Positions 45,114 to 54,012 of a stretch of DNA of 64,000 bases are shown here, piece after piece (positions within the stretch are counted from its first letter, which is position 1; each line of letters starts with the position of its first letter). A program made the translations under genes and the position numbers. Where the stretch lies: positions 124,001 through 188,000 of the forward strand of contig NZ_JBPSEH010000003.1 of assembly GCF_051488685.1 (NCBI RefSeq), written 5' to 3'. The stretch comes from Melioribacter sp051488685. GTDB taxonomy: Bacteria > Bacteroidota > Ignavibacteria > Ignavibacteriales > Melioribacteraceae. Under the pieces are notes generated by a model, which saw only the letters and a program-made list of their open reading frames with translations, made no database searches and was not told where the DNA came from.

Positions 45114-45842
45114 TTATTTCATCCCCAATAGTTTTGGATAAAGATTTTTTTTCACCCAATCAAATTCTGGTTCAATTTCAAGAGCAATCAGACAGAATTC
45201 CTCCGCTTTATCATATTCTTCCAACTTAATATATGTATTTATAATACTTACAAGCAGATTAAGATAATTCCAGTTATATCTGATCTGATGTTTATTTTTT
45301 TTCATTAATTCGTATGCATGTAGATAGTGTACTAAAGCTTCTTTCTTTGAACCACCAAATAAAGCGGGAGTATAAAATGCAATGTTACCTAATTGTATAT
45401 ATCCCATCGGATTTTCAGAATCTGCTTTAATAGCTTGGGTAGCATATTTGAGGCTTTTTCTACCAATGAATGGAGCTTTATATTGAGAGATGCCAATCTC
45501 ATATCCTATAAGAGCTGCCTTGTACGCATATAAAGACGAAAGGCAGTACTGCTTATTTTCTAAATGTTTAATAATTTTCTTTGATTTTTCGATATAGTAT
45601 TCGGCACTGTTATATTTTTTCCCGTCAATACTCCAGGCAATATATCCATAATAATAATTGAGTAATTCAAGGTATTCTTGGTCCGAAAATATTCCTCTTT
45701 CTTCAATCGAATCGATGGTCGTTTTCCATAATTCCATATTATTATACACATAAGCATAATAAATCGATTTGTTATTCTGAGAATATAAGCTACTTAAAAA
45801 AAGAATTGATAGAAAAAATGTTAAATATATCTTCCTTTCCAT
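45114..45842 (-). CDS. exported TPR-like protein inside the carotenoid cluster
   Basis: The 242-residue product has a signal peptide (IYLTFFLSILFLSSLYSQ). Helical repeats follow, TPR/Sel1-like in form (SAEYYIEKSKKIIKHLENKQ, ATQAIKADSENPMGYIQLGNIAF, EEYDKAEEFCLIALEIEP). The function is unknown. It is flanked on both sides by carotenoid genes: its start overlaps the glycosyltransferase gene by 22 bp and its stop adjoins crtI by 1 bp. It may be a scaffold or transport factor for the pigment, but that is inference from position alone. Confidence 0.8.
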   Translation of the reverse strand: MERKIYLTFFLSILFLSSLYSQNNKSIYYAYVYNNMELWKTTIDSIEERGIFSDQEYLELLNYYYGYIAWSIDGKKYNSAEYYIEKSKKIIKHLENKQYCLSSLYAYKAALIGYEIGISQYKAPFIGRKSLKYATQAIKADSENPMGYIQLGNIAFYTPALFGGSKKEALVHYLHAYELMKKNKHQIRYNWNYLNLLVSIINTYIKLEEYDKAEEFCLIALEIEPEFDWVKKNLYPKLLGMK

Positions 45843-46906
45843 GTATAAGGCTTTCCCATTTTAATTAAAATTGCATTAATTATTGCATGAAGCAAAAAGA
45901 ATTGCTGCAGAGGAAAAAGAAGTAAGTTTATTACAAAGTTTTGATTGCTCGTTAAGGAATAAAATAATTGTATGAAAACAAACTCAATTACATAGATTGC
46001 TAAATAATTAGTATTAACAAAAAGTATTGGAACAAATCCTAAAGCCACAAGAGCCCAGAAAAGTAATGATAAAGAAAAACTATTGCCAAAAAACATTAGG
46101 ATATTTTTTGAAAATCCTTTTAAAGCTTCCGAATAGGAATTGTACATTCTACAAACAACTCGATTTTCTCCTGCAATACATCCAATTCTCACTTTTTGTG
46201 ATTTCAAATATCTCGCTATATGTATGTCTTCGACCACTGAATTTTTAAACATTTTATGAAGAAAATATTTTCTGTAAAGGTTTGCTTCAAAAAGCATGAA
46301 TTGACCATTTGCCGCAGCCTGCGACGCAAATGGTGAAATTCTTACTAATTCCAGAGGAAGTAACGTAAGAAGTATGTAATTCATAATAGGTACGGTAATT
46401 CTTTCCCCTAATGTAATCATTAGCTGTTTTGGGAATATCGACAATAATCCCAAATTGTATCTTTTAGCATAGGCAATCGCATCATCTATTATTTTGCCAT
46501 AAAGACGTACATCTGCATCAATAAAAAGTAAATAATCACCTTTTGCAATATTTGCCATTTGATGACATGCATAATTTTTTCCACGCCACCCTTCCGGTAG
46601 ATTTGTAGCATCTATTAATGTTATTCTATCATCCAATTTTTTAAATTCATCAACAATTTTTTTTGTGTCATCAGATGAATTATCATTATAAACTATTATT
46701 TCGATTATGGGAGTTTTTATTTTATAGAGATTATTCATAAGTTCTGCAATATTTTTTTCTTCATTGCGAGCAGGAATTAAGATTGATACCTTTACATTTT
46801 TATCATTATTCGATACACTCAACTTGGGTCGAAAAATATAATTGATCAGAGTGTTTATGAATTGTAATGTTATAAAAATAAACGATATATAAGCCAGGTA
46901 ATTCAT
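45821..46906 (-). CDS. family-2 glycosyltransferase (CruC/CruG/CrtQ-like)
   Basis: The 361-residue membrane enzyme has an N-terminal anchor and GT2 core: SILIPARNEEKNIAELMNNL, VYNDNSSDDTKKIV, WRGKNYACHQMAN, DADVRLYGKIID and QMNGQF-like acceptor segment (here AAANGQFMLFE). Two or three C-terminal membrane segments follow. In carotenoid clusters this family transfers a sugar to a hydroxylated carotenoid end (CruC in green sulfur bacteria, CruG in cyanobacteria, CrtQ in staphylococci). It overlaps the acyltransferase gene by 4 bp. The exact sugar and acceptor are not readable. Confidence 0.86.
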   Translation of the reverse strand: MNYLAYISFIFITLQFINTLINYIFRPKLSVSNNDKNVKVSILIPARNEEKNIAELMNNLYKIKTPIIEIIVYNDNSSDDTKKIVDEFKKLDDRITLIDATNLPEGWRGKNYACHQMANIAKGDYLLFIDADVRLYGKIIDDAIAYAKRYNLGLLSIFPKQLMITLGERITVPIMNYILLTLLPLELVRISPFASQAAANGQFMLFEANLYRKYFLHKMFKNSVVEDIHIARYLKSQKVRIGCIAGENRVVCRMYNSYSEALKGFSKNILMFFGNSFSLSLLFWALVALGFVPILFVNTNYLAIYVIEFVFIQLFYSLTSNQNFVINLLLFPLQQFFLLHAIINAILIKMGKPYTWKGRYI

Positions 46907-47520
46907 TTTTGAGTTATATGTTTGTATATCGCCTCAGTATAGAATTTATTATACTCACTCTCGAGTATACTGACATCCTTATAAGTAATCTTACACGTTT
47001 TTATGAACATGTATAAACTTGGTTTCCTATTGGAAAAATAGTCAATAAGATTAACAACAAATAATATATTGACGTTATCCGGACACTTTTTTAATATGTA
47101 TTCTACTCCTCTTTCGAATTTAATATTTGTGTTATAAATTGAATTAATTTCACCCTGCGGGAATAAAAGAACCATATTTTCATTGCACGACAATAATTTT
47201 GCAGCATAGTCAATTGTTTCTAAGACTGAACGGGATTTCTTCTTAACCGAAAATCCACCACTGTACTGAAAATACCAATGTTTTTTTAACTGTTCTTCCA
47301 ACATCATAAAATGAAATTTACGTTTCAAAAGTTTTTGATTTAGATACATAATAAAAAATCCGTCCCACCAACTGACATGATTGGCAAGAATTAGCAGTGA
47401 TTTACCGCTGTTTATATAATCGCCTTGTATAAAAACATCTTTGAAATTCATTTTAATCAAAATTCTTGTAAGCACTTTGAACATTGGATATATAAAAAAG
47501 TGATGTTTTGATTTCAGCAT
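46903..47520 (-). CDS. PlsC-type acyltransferase (CruD-like)
   Basis: The 205-residue protein has the acyltransferase HX4D motif in LILANHVSWWDGFFIMYL and the downstream FPQGEIN block. It is short and lacks phospholipid-specific extensions. Its position between the hydratase and glycosyltransferase genes resembles CruD (chlorobactene lauroyltransferase), which esterifies the sugar of glycosylated carotenoids. Translational overlap with the glycosyltransferase gene (4 bp) supports joint function. A general lysophospholipid acyltransferase is the alternative. Confidence 0.84.
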   Translation of the reverse strand: MLKSKHHFFIYPMFKVLTRILIKMNFKDVFIQGDYINSGKSLLILANHVSWWDGFFIMYLNQKLLKRKFHFMMLEEQLKKHWYFQYSGGFSVKKKSRSVLETIDYAAKLLSCNENMVLLFPQGEINSIYNTNIKFERGVEYILKKCPDNVNILFVVNLIDYFSNRKPSLYMFIKTCKITYKDVSILESEYNKFYTEAIYKHITQK

Positions 47521-47526
47521 AACTAT

Positions 47527-48180
47527 TCACATCAAAAAAAATAATAATAAAAAGAAAATAAACTGACTGCAGAATAGAAGTGGGGCAAAAGAATTCTTAA
47601 AATCCACTCTAAAAAGCCGAAGAATCAAAACCATAATGAATCCAAGTATGTACCATGCTATATAATTTTTAATCGGTACTGTTATATTTAGCCAATACCA
47701 CATATTAAGTTTATGTGCCACCTGCTCCAAAAATAAATCATAGATCACCATAAACAAGGGAGCAATGAATAAAACTAACGTATTTTTAAAATTAAATTGT
47801 GAAAGAAGTGAAACAGACGCATATGACAAAATAAGCCAGTTGATACCAATAATCAGCGGCACTCCGAATAATTTTGGTCCTAAAGAATTACCATATAAAT
47901 ATTTACCGAAAATTAAACCGGTATAAATACCTGCGACTTCGATAAAATAACCAATGAGATAAACTAAAATTAAGCCGAGATATGAAGGAAATTTAAATTT
48001 TTGACCTAGTATAAAAATCAAATACGCACTTATTATAATAGAAACTGGGATTAAGTCCTTAAATAATTCGCGAGTCGTTGGTATTATAAATCCAAGAAGA
48101 CCAACTAAGTAATAAATTACTATAAATTTTTTTATTTCAGATTCGGCAAATACATTTTTAATAGGTAGCCGCATAATCAA
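47527..48180 (-). CDS. cruF: carotenoid 1',2'-hydratase-like membrane protein (CruF/DUF422)
   Basis: The 217-residue protein has about six membrane segments, with the family marks EVAGIYTGLIFGKYLYGNSLGPKLFGVPLIIGINW and FLEQVAHKLNMWYW. This is the DUF422 carotenoid biosynthesis family (CruF), which adds water across a psi-end double bond to make a tertiary alcohol used by the glycosyltransferase. It follows crtB by 2 bp and precedes the acyltransferase by 6 bp. The substrate could be lycopene or a monocyclic carotenoid. Confidence 0.85.
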   Translation of the reverse strand: MIMRLPIKNVFAESEIKKFIVIYYLVGLLGFIIPTTRELFKDLIPVSIIISAYLIFILGQKFKFPSYLGLILVYLIGYFIEVAGIYTGLIFGKYLYGNSLGPKLFGVPLIIGINWLILSYASVSLLSQFNFKNTLVLFIAPLFMVIYDLFLEQVAHKLNMWYWLNITVPIKNYIAWYILGFIMVLILRLFRVDFKNSFAPLLFCSQFIFFLLLFFLM

Positions 48181-48182
48181 CT

Positions 48183-49025
48183 TTATATACGATTCGTTAT
48201 AAACAAAATAATTACCTTAAGGAGAATAAAAATTTTTCTGACATTTGAAATTCTCATTCTTTTTGTAAGTACATGATCCGGTTTAGCCTTTTTAATTTTT
48301 TCGAACAAAGTTTTATAGTAAAAATATGCAATGGCTACTGCTAATTTGGCTCTTCCTGGTAAATGACATATACCTCGATATGCTTCAGTGAAATCTGCTT
48401 CAATTTCTTTCTCAATATTTTTTTTAGAATTCTCATCAAACACTCTATCTTTTATTTCAGGAAAATAATTCCTATTTAGTTCATAAATATCATTCCTTAA
48501 ATCACGCAAAAAATTTACTTTTTGAAATGCAGATCCCAGTTTTTGTGCCGGTATTTCCAATTTTTTATATAATTCAAAATTGTTGTTGCAAAATACTTTT
48601 AGACACATTAAACCAACAACGTCAGCTGAACCGTATACGTATTTATTTATCTCGTACTGATTCTTATAATTCTTTTTTGTCAAATCAGACTCCATACTAT
48701 TCAGGAAAGAATCTATTTGTTCTCTCGTAATTCCATATTTCCTGACGGTTTCTGAAAACGACATTAATATAGGATTGGTTGATATACCGTTTTCTATCGC
48801 ATAATATAAATCTTCTTTAAGCTTATTAAGTAAAAATGGCTTATCAAAGCCATGGAAAGTATCAACAATTTCATCTGCAAGTCGGACAAATCCATAAATA
48901 GCATAGATAGCATTCCGTTTTTCTTTGTCCAGAAAAAAGGTTGCCCACGAAAATGATGTACTGTACTGTCTGGTTATTAATCCAGAAATTTTAAAAGAGG
49001 TTTTAGAATATAACTCCAGACTCAT
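48183..49025 (-). CDS. crtB: phytoene synthase
   Basis: The 280-residue enzyme has the two aspartate-rich motifs of squalene/phytoene synthases: ADEIVD (YAIYGFVRLADEIVD) and LRDLRNDIYELNRNYFP. The N-terminal SFSWATFFLDKEKRNAIYAIY is typical of CrtB. It condenses two geranylgeranyl diphosphates to phytoene. It is the first gene of a six-gene minus-strand operon; the promoter should lie in the 400 bp before 49025. A dehydrosqualene synthase (CrtM) is less likely because the associated cluster is C40-like, but chain length cannot be read from sequence. Confidence 0.93.
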   Translation of the reverse strand: MSLELYSKTSFKISGLITRQYSTSFSWATFFLDKEKRNAIYAIYGFVRLADEIVDTFHGFDKPFLLNKLKEDLYYAIENGISTNPILMSFSETVRKYGITREQIDSFLNSMESDLTKKNYKNQYEINKYVYGSADVVGLMCLKVFCNNNFELYKKLEIPAQKLGSAFQKVNFLRDLRNDIYELNRNYFPEIKDRVFDENSKKNIEKEIEADFTEAYRGICHLPGRAKLAVAIAYFYYKTLFEKIKKAKPDHVLTKRMRISNVRKIFILLKVIILFITNRI

Positions 49026-49436
49026 TTATATTATTGCCGATTGTTGTCGACTAAACACTCACGCTTATGGAAATAGTTCTATATCAATCATTACTTTTAC
49101 TATAATTTTAAGTAAATAATAGGACTTATTTGTAATATAAAGAAATTGTTATCTTTTAAAAATAATTAAAATGATATCACTTAATTATTTGACAGTAAAT
49201 AAAATAAAGCGTTCTTGATAATCGGCAATAACTCTTTCTCTCTTAAAATCTTTCAGAGAGAACTCAGTATAGTCTTATTAAGATATTCGGAGTAACCAAT
49301 TTCGGTTAGATTTATACTGCGATATTGCCAGTATCTTTTATAACAACAATGATTTATTTAAGAAGCGAATTTCTTCGAGGGATTAATAGATAGTTGCGAG
49401 TTAGCGGTTTACTTGCAGTCAAAGTTAATATGGGCA
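49026..49436. other. 411-bp intergenic region
   Basis: Upstream of the carotenoid operon and downstream of the DUF2200 gene. It contains an 8-bp AT-rich inverted repeat (TTCTCTCT...AGAGAGAA) near 49236-49262 that may be a weak hairpin. I see no gene or RNA family; promoter elements for crtB were not unambiguously found. Confidence 0.4.
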
Positions 49437-49787
49437 TTATTTTCTGAGTATCTTATCCATTGCCTTGCCTTTTGCAAGTTCGTCGATTAGTTTGTCCATG
49501 TAACGAATCTTCTGCATGAGTGGGTCTTCAATCTCTTCGACGCGATAACCACAAATAACGCCCTTTATTTTTGAAGTATTCGGATTCATTTGAGGAGCTT
49601 CTGCAAAAAAAGTCTCAAAATCGACTTTCTTGTCAATCTGTTTTTGTAATGATTTTCTGTCATATCCTGTTAACCAGCAAATGATAGTATCGACTTCCTC
49701 TTTTGTATGCCCTTTTTTCTCAGCTTTATTTATGTAATGAGGATAAACGCTTGCAAATGGCATTTTAAATATTTTTGAATTCTGCAT
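49437..49787 (-). CDS. DUF2200-family protein
   Basis: The 116-residue soluble protein carries the DUF2200 features FKMPFASVYPHYINKAEKKGHTKEEVDTIICWLTGY and the GVICGYRVEEIEDPLMQKIRYMDKLIDELAKGK block. It is a common uncharacterised bacterial family. It stands alone here, so the neighbourhood adds no functional clue. Confidence 0.92.
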   Translation of the reverse strand: MQNSKIFKMPFASVYPHYINKAEKKGHTKEEVDTIICWLTGYDRKSLQKQIDKKVDFETFFAEAPQMNPNTSKIKGVICGYRVEEIEDPLMQKIRYMDKLIDELAKGKAMDKILRK

Positions 49788-50015
49788 GAGTAATTTCCCT
49801 TTTTTATTTCATATTCTACTCAACTTTAAAATTTTCTATAAAACTTATTAAAGGATATACAGAACAACTGTATAAATCAAATACCATATCTTTCAGAACG
49901 TGAAAAAATAATGTAATATTTTGTTTTTAGTAATTTTCCTACAGTTGAATCTGAAAAAATAATGGAAATAGTTGCTTGACTTATTTTCTGATGAATCAGT
50001 ATTTCTTTGATCAGG

Positions 50016-50570
50016 TCACTTCATTTTTTCACAGGCTTCTTTCAGTTCAATAAGATTTTCTTTCATACCGCGTTCAAGATTACGCTGAAAATAATTCGGG
50101 AATAAAGACGGTAGCAAACCCTGTAAACTTTCATTTACTGTTACAACTGTACTATCATTTTCATATTCGAATTCCCAGTTATGAACAGCATAAGCACCGA
50201 ACGTACGACCTGTCCAACCAAAATATTTTGTTGGTTTGAATGTATGTATTTCTGACTCAAAAGAAATACCTCCAGCCTTCCATTTGAAAATTGTGCCTGC
50301 TTTCAGCTTGCCTTCTAATTCTGCACTGCTGACATTTTTCTGCCAATCAACCCATCTTTCAATATTTGTAAGAAGATTCCATACATTATCAATTTTACTT
50401 CCTATTTTGATTTGAGCATTTGCATAAACGGAAGCCTTTTTATTTGCAGGTATCTTGAAATTGTCAGTATAATTATATGAAATATACTTATTGAATTTGT
50501 TGCTTTCAGAGAAATAATAGACGACCAATACTGCAACTATAACAACGAGAATTATTAATATTATTTTCAC
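50016..50570 (-). CDS. membrane-anchored SRPBCC (START-like) protein
   Basis: The 184-residue protein has an N-terminal membrane helix (ILIILVVIVAVLVVYYF) and a polyketide-cyclase/START-like fold beginning with SVYANAQIKIGSKIDNVWNLLTNIERWVDWQKNVSSAE. Such domains bind hydrophobic ligands, and no catalytic residues are identified. It is alone between katG and the DUF2200 gene, separated from katG by a terminator. The function is unknown; lipid binding is only a family property. Confidence 0.87.
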   Translation of the reverse strand: MKIILIILVVIVAVLVVYYFSESNKFNKYISYNYTDNFKIPANKKASVYANAQIKIGSKIDNVWNLLTNIERWVDWQKNVSSAELEGKLKAGTIFKWKAGGISFESEIHTFKPTKYFGWTGRTFGAYAVHNWEFEYENDSTVVTVNESLQGLLPSLFPNYFQRNLERGMKENLIELKEACEKMK

Positions 50571-50604
50571 AGCAAATTTTATTTTATTAAATAAACTGTC
50601 ATTT

Positions 50605-50637
50605 AAAAATTAAGCCGCAGCTTTTTGCCGCGGCTTA
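50605..50637 (-). terminator. rho-independent terminator after katG
   Basis: On the minus strand a TAAGCCGC/GCGGCTTA stem with an AT-rich loop is followed by ATTTTTAAATG, 31 bp after the katG stop. Confidence 0.8.
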
Positions 50638-50667
50638 GGTTAATCAAGAATTCTAACTTTAGATGAT

Positions 50668-52860
50668 TTATTTCAAATCGAATCTGTCGAGTTCCATTAC
50701 TTTCGTCCAGGCTTTGACAAAGTCTCTAACGAATTTTTCTTTATTGTCGTCACAGGCATAGAATTCTGCAACAGCTCTTAATTCTGAATTATGTCCAAAA
50801 ATCAGGTCAACGCGTGTTGCTTTCCATTTCGGTTTTCCTGTTTTCCTATCGCGTCCTTCAAATACCTTCTTTTTATCATCCAATGGTTTCCATTCGGTAC
50901 TCATATCGAGTAAATTGACAAAGAAATCATTGGTCAATTGACCTGGTCGATCGGTAAAAATGCCGTATTCTGAATTGTCATAATTTGCTTTCAAAGCACG
51001 CATACCACCTACAAGCACAGTCATTTCTGGAACTGAAAGAGTAAGTAGTTGAGATTTATCGATTAAAACGTGTTCTGCACAAACAGCAACGTTTTCTTTG
51101 GCATAATTGCGGAATCCGTCTGCAATTGGTTCCAGTACTTCAAATGATTCTACGTCTGTCAATTCCTGAGTTGTATCATTTCTACCCGGAGTAAAGGGCA
51201 CTTCGATATCATAGCCTGCATCCTTAGCAGCTTTTTCGACAGCAGCAGAGCCGGCTAGAACAATCAAATCAGCAAGTGAAATTTTTTTTCCGTCTTTCTG
51301 CCTTGAATTGAATTCGCTCTGAATCTTTTCGAGAACGTTAAGAACTTTTTTCAACTGCGGAGGGTTGTTAACTTCCCAGTTTTTTTGAGGTTCCAGTCTT
51401 ATACGTGCGCCATTGGCACCGCCTCTTTTATCCGAATTACGATACGTAAATGCCGAACCCCATGCCGTTGTAACCAGTTCCTGTATTGAAAGACCTGATG
51501 AGAGAATATTTTTCTTTAAATCAGCTATATCGTTTTTGTCAACCAGTTTGTAATCAATCGGTGGAATTGGATCCTGCCATATCAAATCTTCTTCGGGCAC
51601 CTCGGGACCGAGATATCTCGTCTTTGGACCCATATCCCTATGAAGTAGTTTGAACCATGCGCGTGCATAAGCATCAGCAAACAATTCAGGATTTTCGTAG
51701 AATTTTCTCGAAATCTTTTCATATACGGGATCAAATCGTAATGAGAGGTCGGTAGTTAGCATACCAGGCAGATGTTTTTTATTCGGGTCGTGTGCATCGG
51801 GTACAGTTGGTTCTGCATTTTTTGCAACCCATTGATATGCACCTGCCGGACTTTTTGTCAACTCCCATTCATATTCGAAAAGATGTTTGAAAAAATCGTG
51901 TCCCCACTTTGTCGGGGTTGTAGTCCAGGTTAATTCCGGCCCTCCGGTTAAAGTATCAGGACCTTTGCCGGATTTATATTTATATTTCCATCCGAGACCC
52001 TGTTCTTCCAGGTCGGCTGCTTCGGGTTCGGGACCCATCAATTTTGGATCGCCCTGACCGTGAGTTTTTCCAAATGTATGACCTCCGGCGATAAGAGCTA
52101 CGGTTTCCTCGTCGTTCATTCCCATGCGTCTGAAAGTTTCCCTGATATCTTTTGCTGCTGCAACTGGATCGGGATTTCCACCAGGACCTTCCGGATTAAC
52201 ATAAATTAGCCCCATTTGGACTGCTGCCAGTGGATTTTCTAAATTGCGTTCGCCTTCATAACGATTTTTATCCGAGAGCCATTCTTTTTCCGACCCCCAG
52301 TAAATACTTTCATCGGGTTCCCATGCATCTTCTCTACCGCCACCAAAGCCGAAGGTTTTAAAGCCCATGTCCTCCATTGCCACATTGCCAGCAAGAACCA
52401 GCAAGTCAGCCCATGATATTTTGTTGCCATATTTTTTCTTAATCGGCCAGAGAAGACGGCGTGCTTTATCTAAATTTGCATTGTCGGGCCAGCTGTTCAA
52501 AGGAGCGAAACGTTGAAAACCACCGTTTGCACCGCCCCTGCCATCGCCGATTCTGTATGTACCAGCTGCATGCCACGACATTCTAATAAATAAAGGTCCA
52601 TAATGACCAAAATCAGCAGGCCACCAGTCCTGCGATTGCTTCATTAAATCTTTCAAATCCTTTTTGAGCGCTTCGTAATCGAGACTATTGAATGCTTCTT
52701 TGTAATTGAAATCTTTGTCCTGCGGATTGGATAATTCCGAATGCTGCCTTAAAATATTAAGGCGTAGACGGTCAGGCCACCAATCCTGATTGGTTGTTCC
52801 CTTTGCACCAGCTCCATGCGGAAAGGGACACCTTGCTCCTTCGTTATTAATGTTGCTCAT
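50668..52860 (-). CDS. katG: catalase-peroxidase
   Basis: The 730-residue heme enzyme destroys hydrogen peroxide. The first, catalytic half has distal residues Arg/Trp/His in RMSWHAAGTYR and the proximal histidine in GGHTFGKTHG. The Trp-Tyr-Met crosslink of KatG is supported by that Trp, by Tyr in GLIYVNPEGPGG and by Met in RRMGMNDEE. The second half is the inactive duplicated domain (SAFTYRNSDKRGGANGARIRL). Length is normal. It is divergent from an OxyR gene 200 bp upstream, the classic peroxide regulon arrangement. There is no signal peptide, so it acts in the cytoplasm. Confidence 0.98.
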   Translation of the reverse strand: MSNINNEGARCPFPHGAGAKGTTNQDWWPDRLRLNILRQHSELSNPQDKDFNYKEAFNSLDYEALKKDLKDLMKQSQDWWPADFGHYGPLFIRMSWHAAGTYRIGDGRGGANGGFQRFAPLNSWPDNANLDKARRLLWPIKKKYGNKISWADLLVLAGNVAMEDMGFKTFGFGGGREDAWEPDESIYWGSEKEWLSDKNRYEGERNLENPLAAVQMGLIYVNPEGPGGNPDPVAAAKDIRETFRRMGMNDEETVALIAGGHTFGKTHGQGDPKLMGPEPEAADLEEQGLGWKYKYKSGKGPDTLTGGPELTWTTTPTKWGHDFFKHLFEYEWELTKSPAGAYQWVAKNAEPTVPDAHDPNKKHLPGMLTTDLSLRFDPVYEKISRKFYENPELFADAYARAWFKLLHRDMGPKTRYLGPEVPEEDLIWQDPIPPIDYKLVDKNDIADLKKNILSSGLSIQELVTTAWGSAFTYRNSDKRGGANGARIRLEPQKNWEVNNPPQLKKVLNVLEKIQSEFNSRQKDGKKISLADLIVLAGSAAVEKAAKDAGYDIEVPFTPGRNDTTQELTDVESFEVLEPIADGFRNYAKENVAVCAEHVLIDKSQLLTLSVPEMTVLVGGMRALKANYDNSEYGIFTDRPGQLTNDFFVNLLDMSTEWKPLDDKKKVFEGRDRKTGKPKWKATRVDLIFGHNSELRAVAEFYACDDNKEKFVRDFVKAWTKVMELDRFDLK

Positions 52861-53060
52861 TTTTTTTCCTCACATTTTTTGTTTAATAATTTAGATAGTT
52901 TATTCAATCTTGATTATAGTAGAACAAAGCGGATTATACTTGCCCGTTTACTAATTCGTCGAATTTATTTCAATTAATTACAGATAAAAGATCGTATAAT
53001 TATAGCTATAAATCAAATCAATAATTTTTATATTCGCATAGATATTTTTTATAGGTAAAA

Positions 53061-54002
53061 ATGACAATTATTCAACTCGAATATTTAGTTGCGGTGGAGA
53101 AGTTCGGTAGTTTTTCTGAAGCTGCAAAGAATTGTCACGTTACGCAACCAACGCTCAGCATGCAAATTCAAAAACTCGAAGAAGAATTAGGTGTGAAAAT
53201 TTTCAGGCGGGACAAATTCCCGATTGCTCTAACCGCAATAGGCGAAAAAATTATAGCTCAGGCAAAACAAATTCTGAAAGAGAAAGAAAGAATCAACATT
53301 TTACTGCAAATTGAAAAAGGAGTTTTTGCCGGAACTTTAAAAGTAGCTATAATTCCAACAGTATCATCTTATCTGTTACCGATGTTCTTACGTAATTTTA
53401 TCAGCAAGTATCCCGAAGTTGAACTAATAATCGACGAGGTAACTACGGATGAAATTATTAACGGTATTCACAAAGGGAACTTCGATATCGGTATTATTGC
53501 ACTCCGTTCGTCGAACAGTAATTTAATTACAGAAACTCTATACTATGAACCGTTTGTAGCATTTCTACCACCAAACCATAAATTGATGAAGAAAAACAGA
53601 ATAAGTCAAAATGACCTGAATGTAAACGATTTTTTGTTGCTTAAAGAAGGGCACTGTCTCAGAGAACAAACTCTATCTGTTTGTAAAACTGATGAGACAG
53701 ATTGGGTATCTAAAGGAACAAAAGTTGTTTTCGAAAGCGGTAATCTGGATACTCTGATTAAATTGGTCGAACAAAACTTCGGAATGACTTTGTTGCCTTA
53801 CCTTTCTCTGCAATATATTAAAGACAGAAACAAGTCAAAACAAATAAAAGAATTCGTTAAACCTGTGCCCAAAAGAGAAATCGGATTTGTTTATTCCAGC
53901 ACTTTTATAAAGAAACATCTTCTCGAGGCACTTAAGGAAGAGATATTGAAAGTTATTCCCAAAGAACTGAAAGAGAACAAAGATGGACTAATAATTCATT
54001 AA
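53061..54002 (+). CDS. oxyR: OxyR-type LysR regulator
   Basis: The 313-residue LysR-family protein has the N-terminal HTH (FGSFSEAAKNCHVTQPTLSMQIQKLEEELGVKIF) and a substrate-binding domain. The two redox cysteines of OxyR appear in LLKEGHCLREQTLSVC, spaced and flanked as in E. coli (Cys199/Cys208 region, GHCLRDQ). It should sense hydrogen peroxide by disulfide formation and activate the divergent katG. The 200-bp gap between the starts probably holds the shared control region. It is the only peroxide regulator seen in the window. Confidence 0.95.
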   Translation: MTIIQLEYLVAVEKFGSFSEAAKNCHVTQPTLSMQIQKLEEELGVKIFRRDKFPIALTAIGEKIIAQAKQILKEKERINILLQIEKGVFAGTLKVAIIPTVSSYLLPMFLRNFISKYPEVELIIDEVTTDEIINGIHKGNFDIGIIALRSSNSNLITETLYYEPFVAFLPPNHKLMKKNRISQNDLNVNDFLLLKEGHCLREQTLSVCKTDETDWVSKGTKVVFESGNLDTLIKLVEQNFGMTLLPYLSLQYIKDRNKSKQIKEFVKPVPKREIGFVYSSTFIKKHLLEALKEEILKVIPKELKENKDGLIIH

Positions 54003-54012
54003 CTCTAAACAA

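Noticed and set aside
52861..53060. OxyR binding site (ATAG-N7-CTAT-type) between katG and oxyR
   Set aside because: Short ATAG/CTAT elements are present but not with the expected spacing; the region is AT-rich enough for chance matches.
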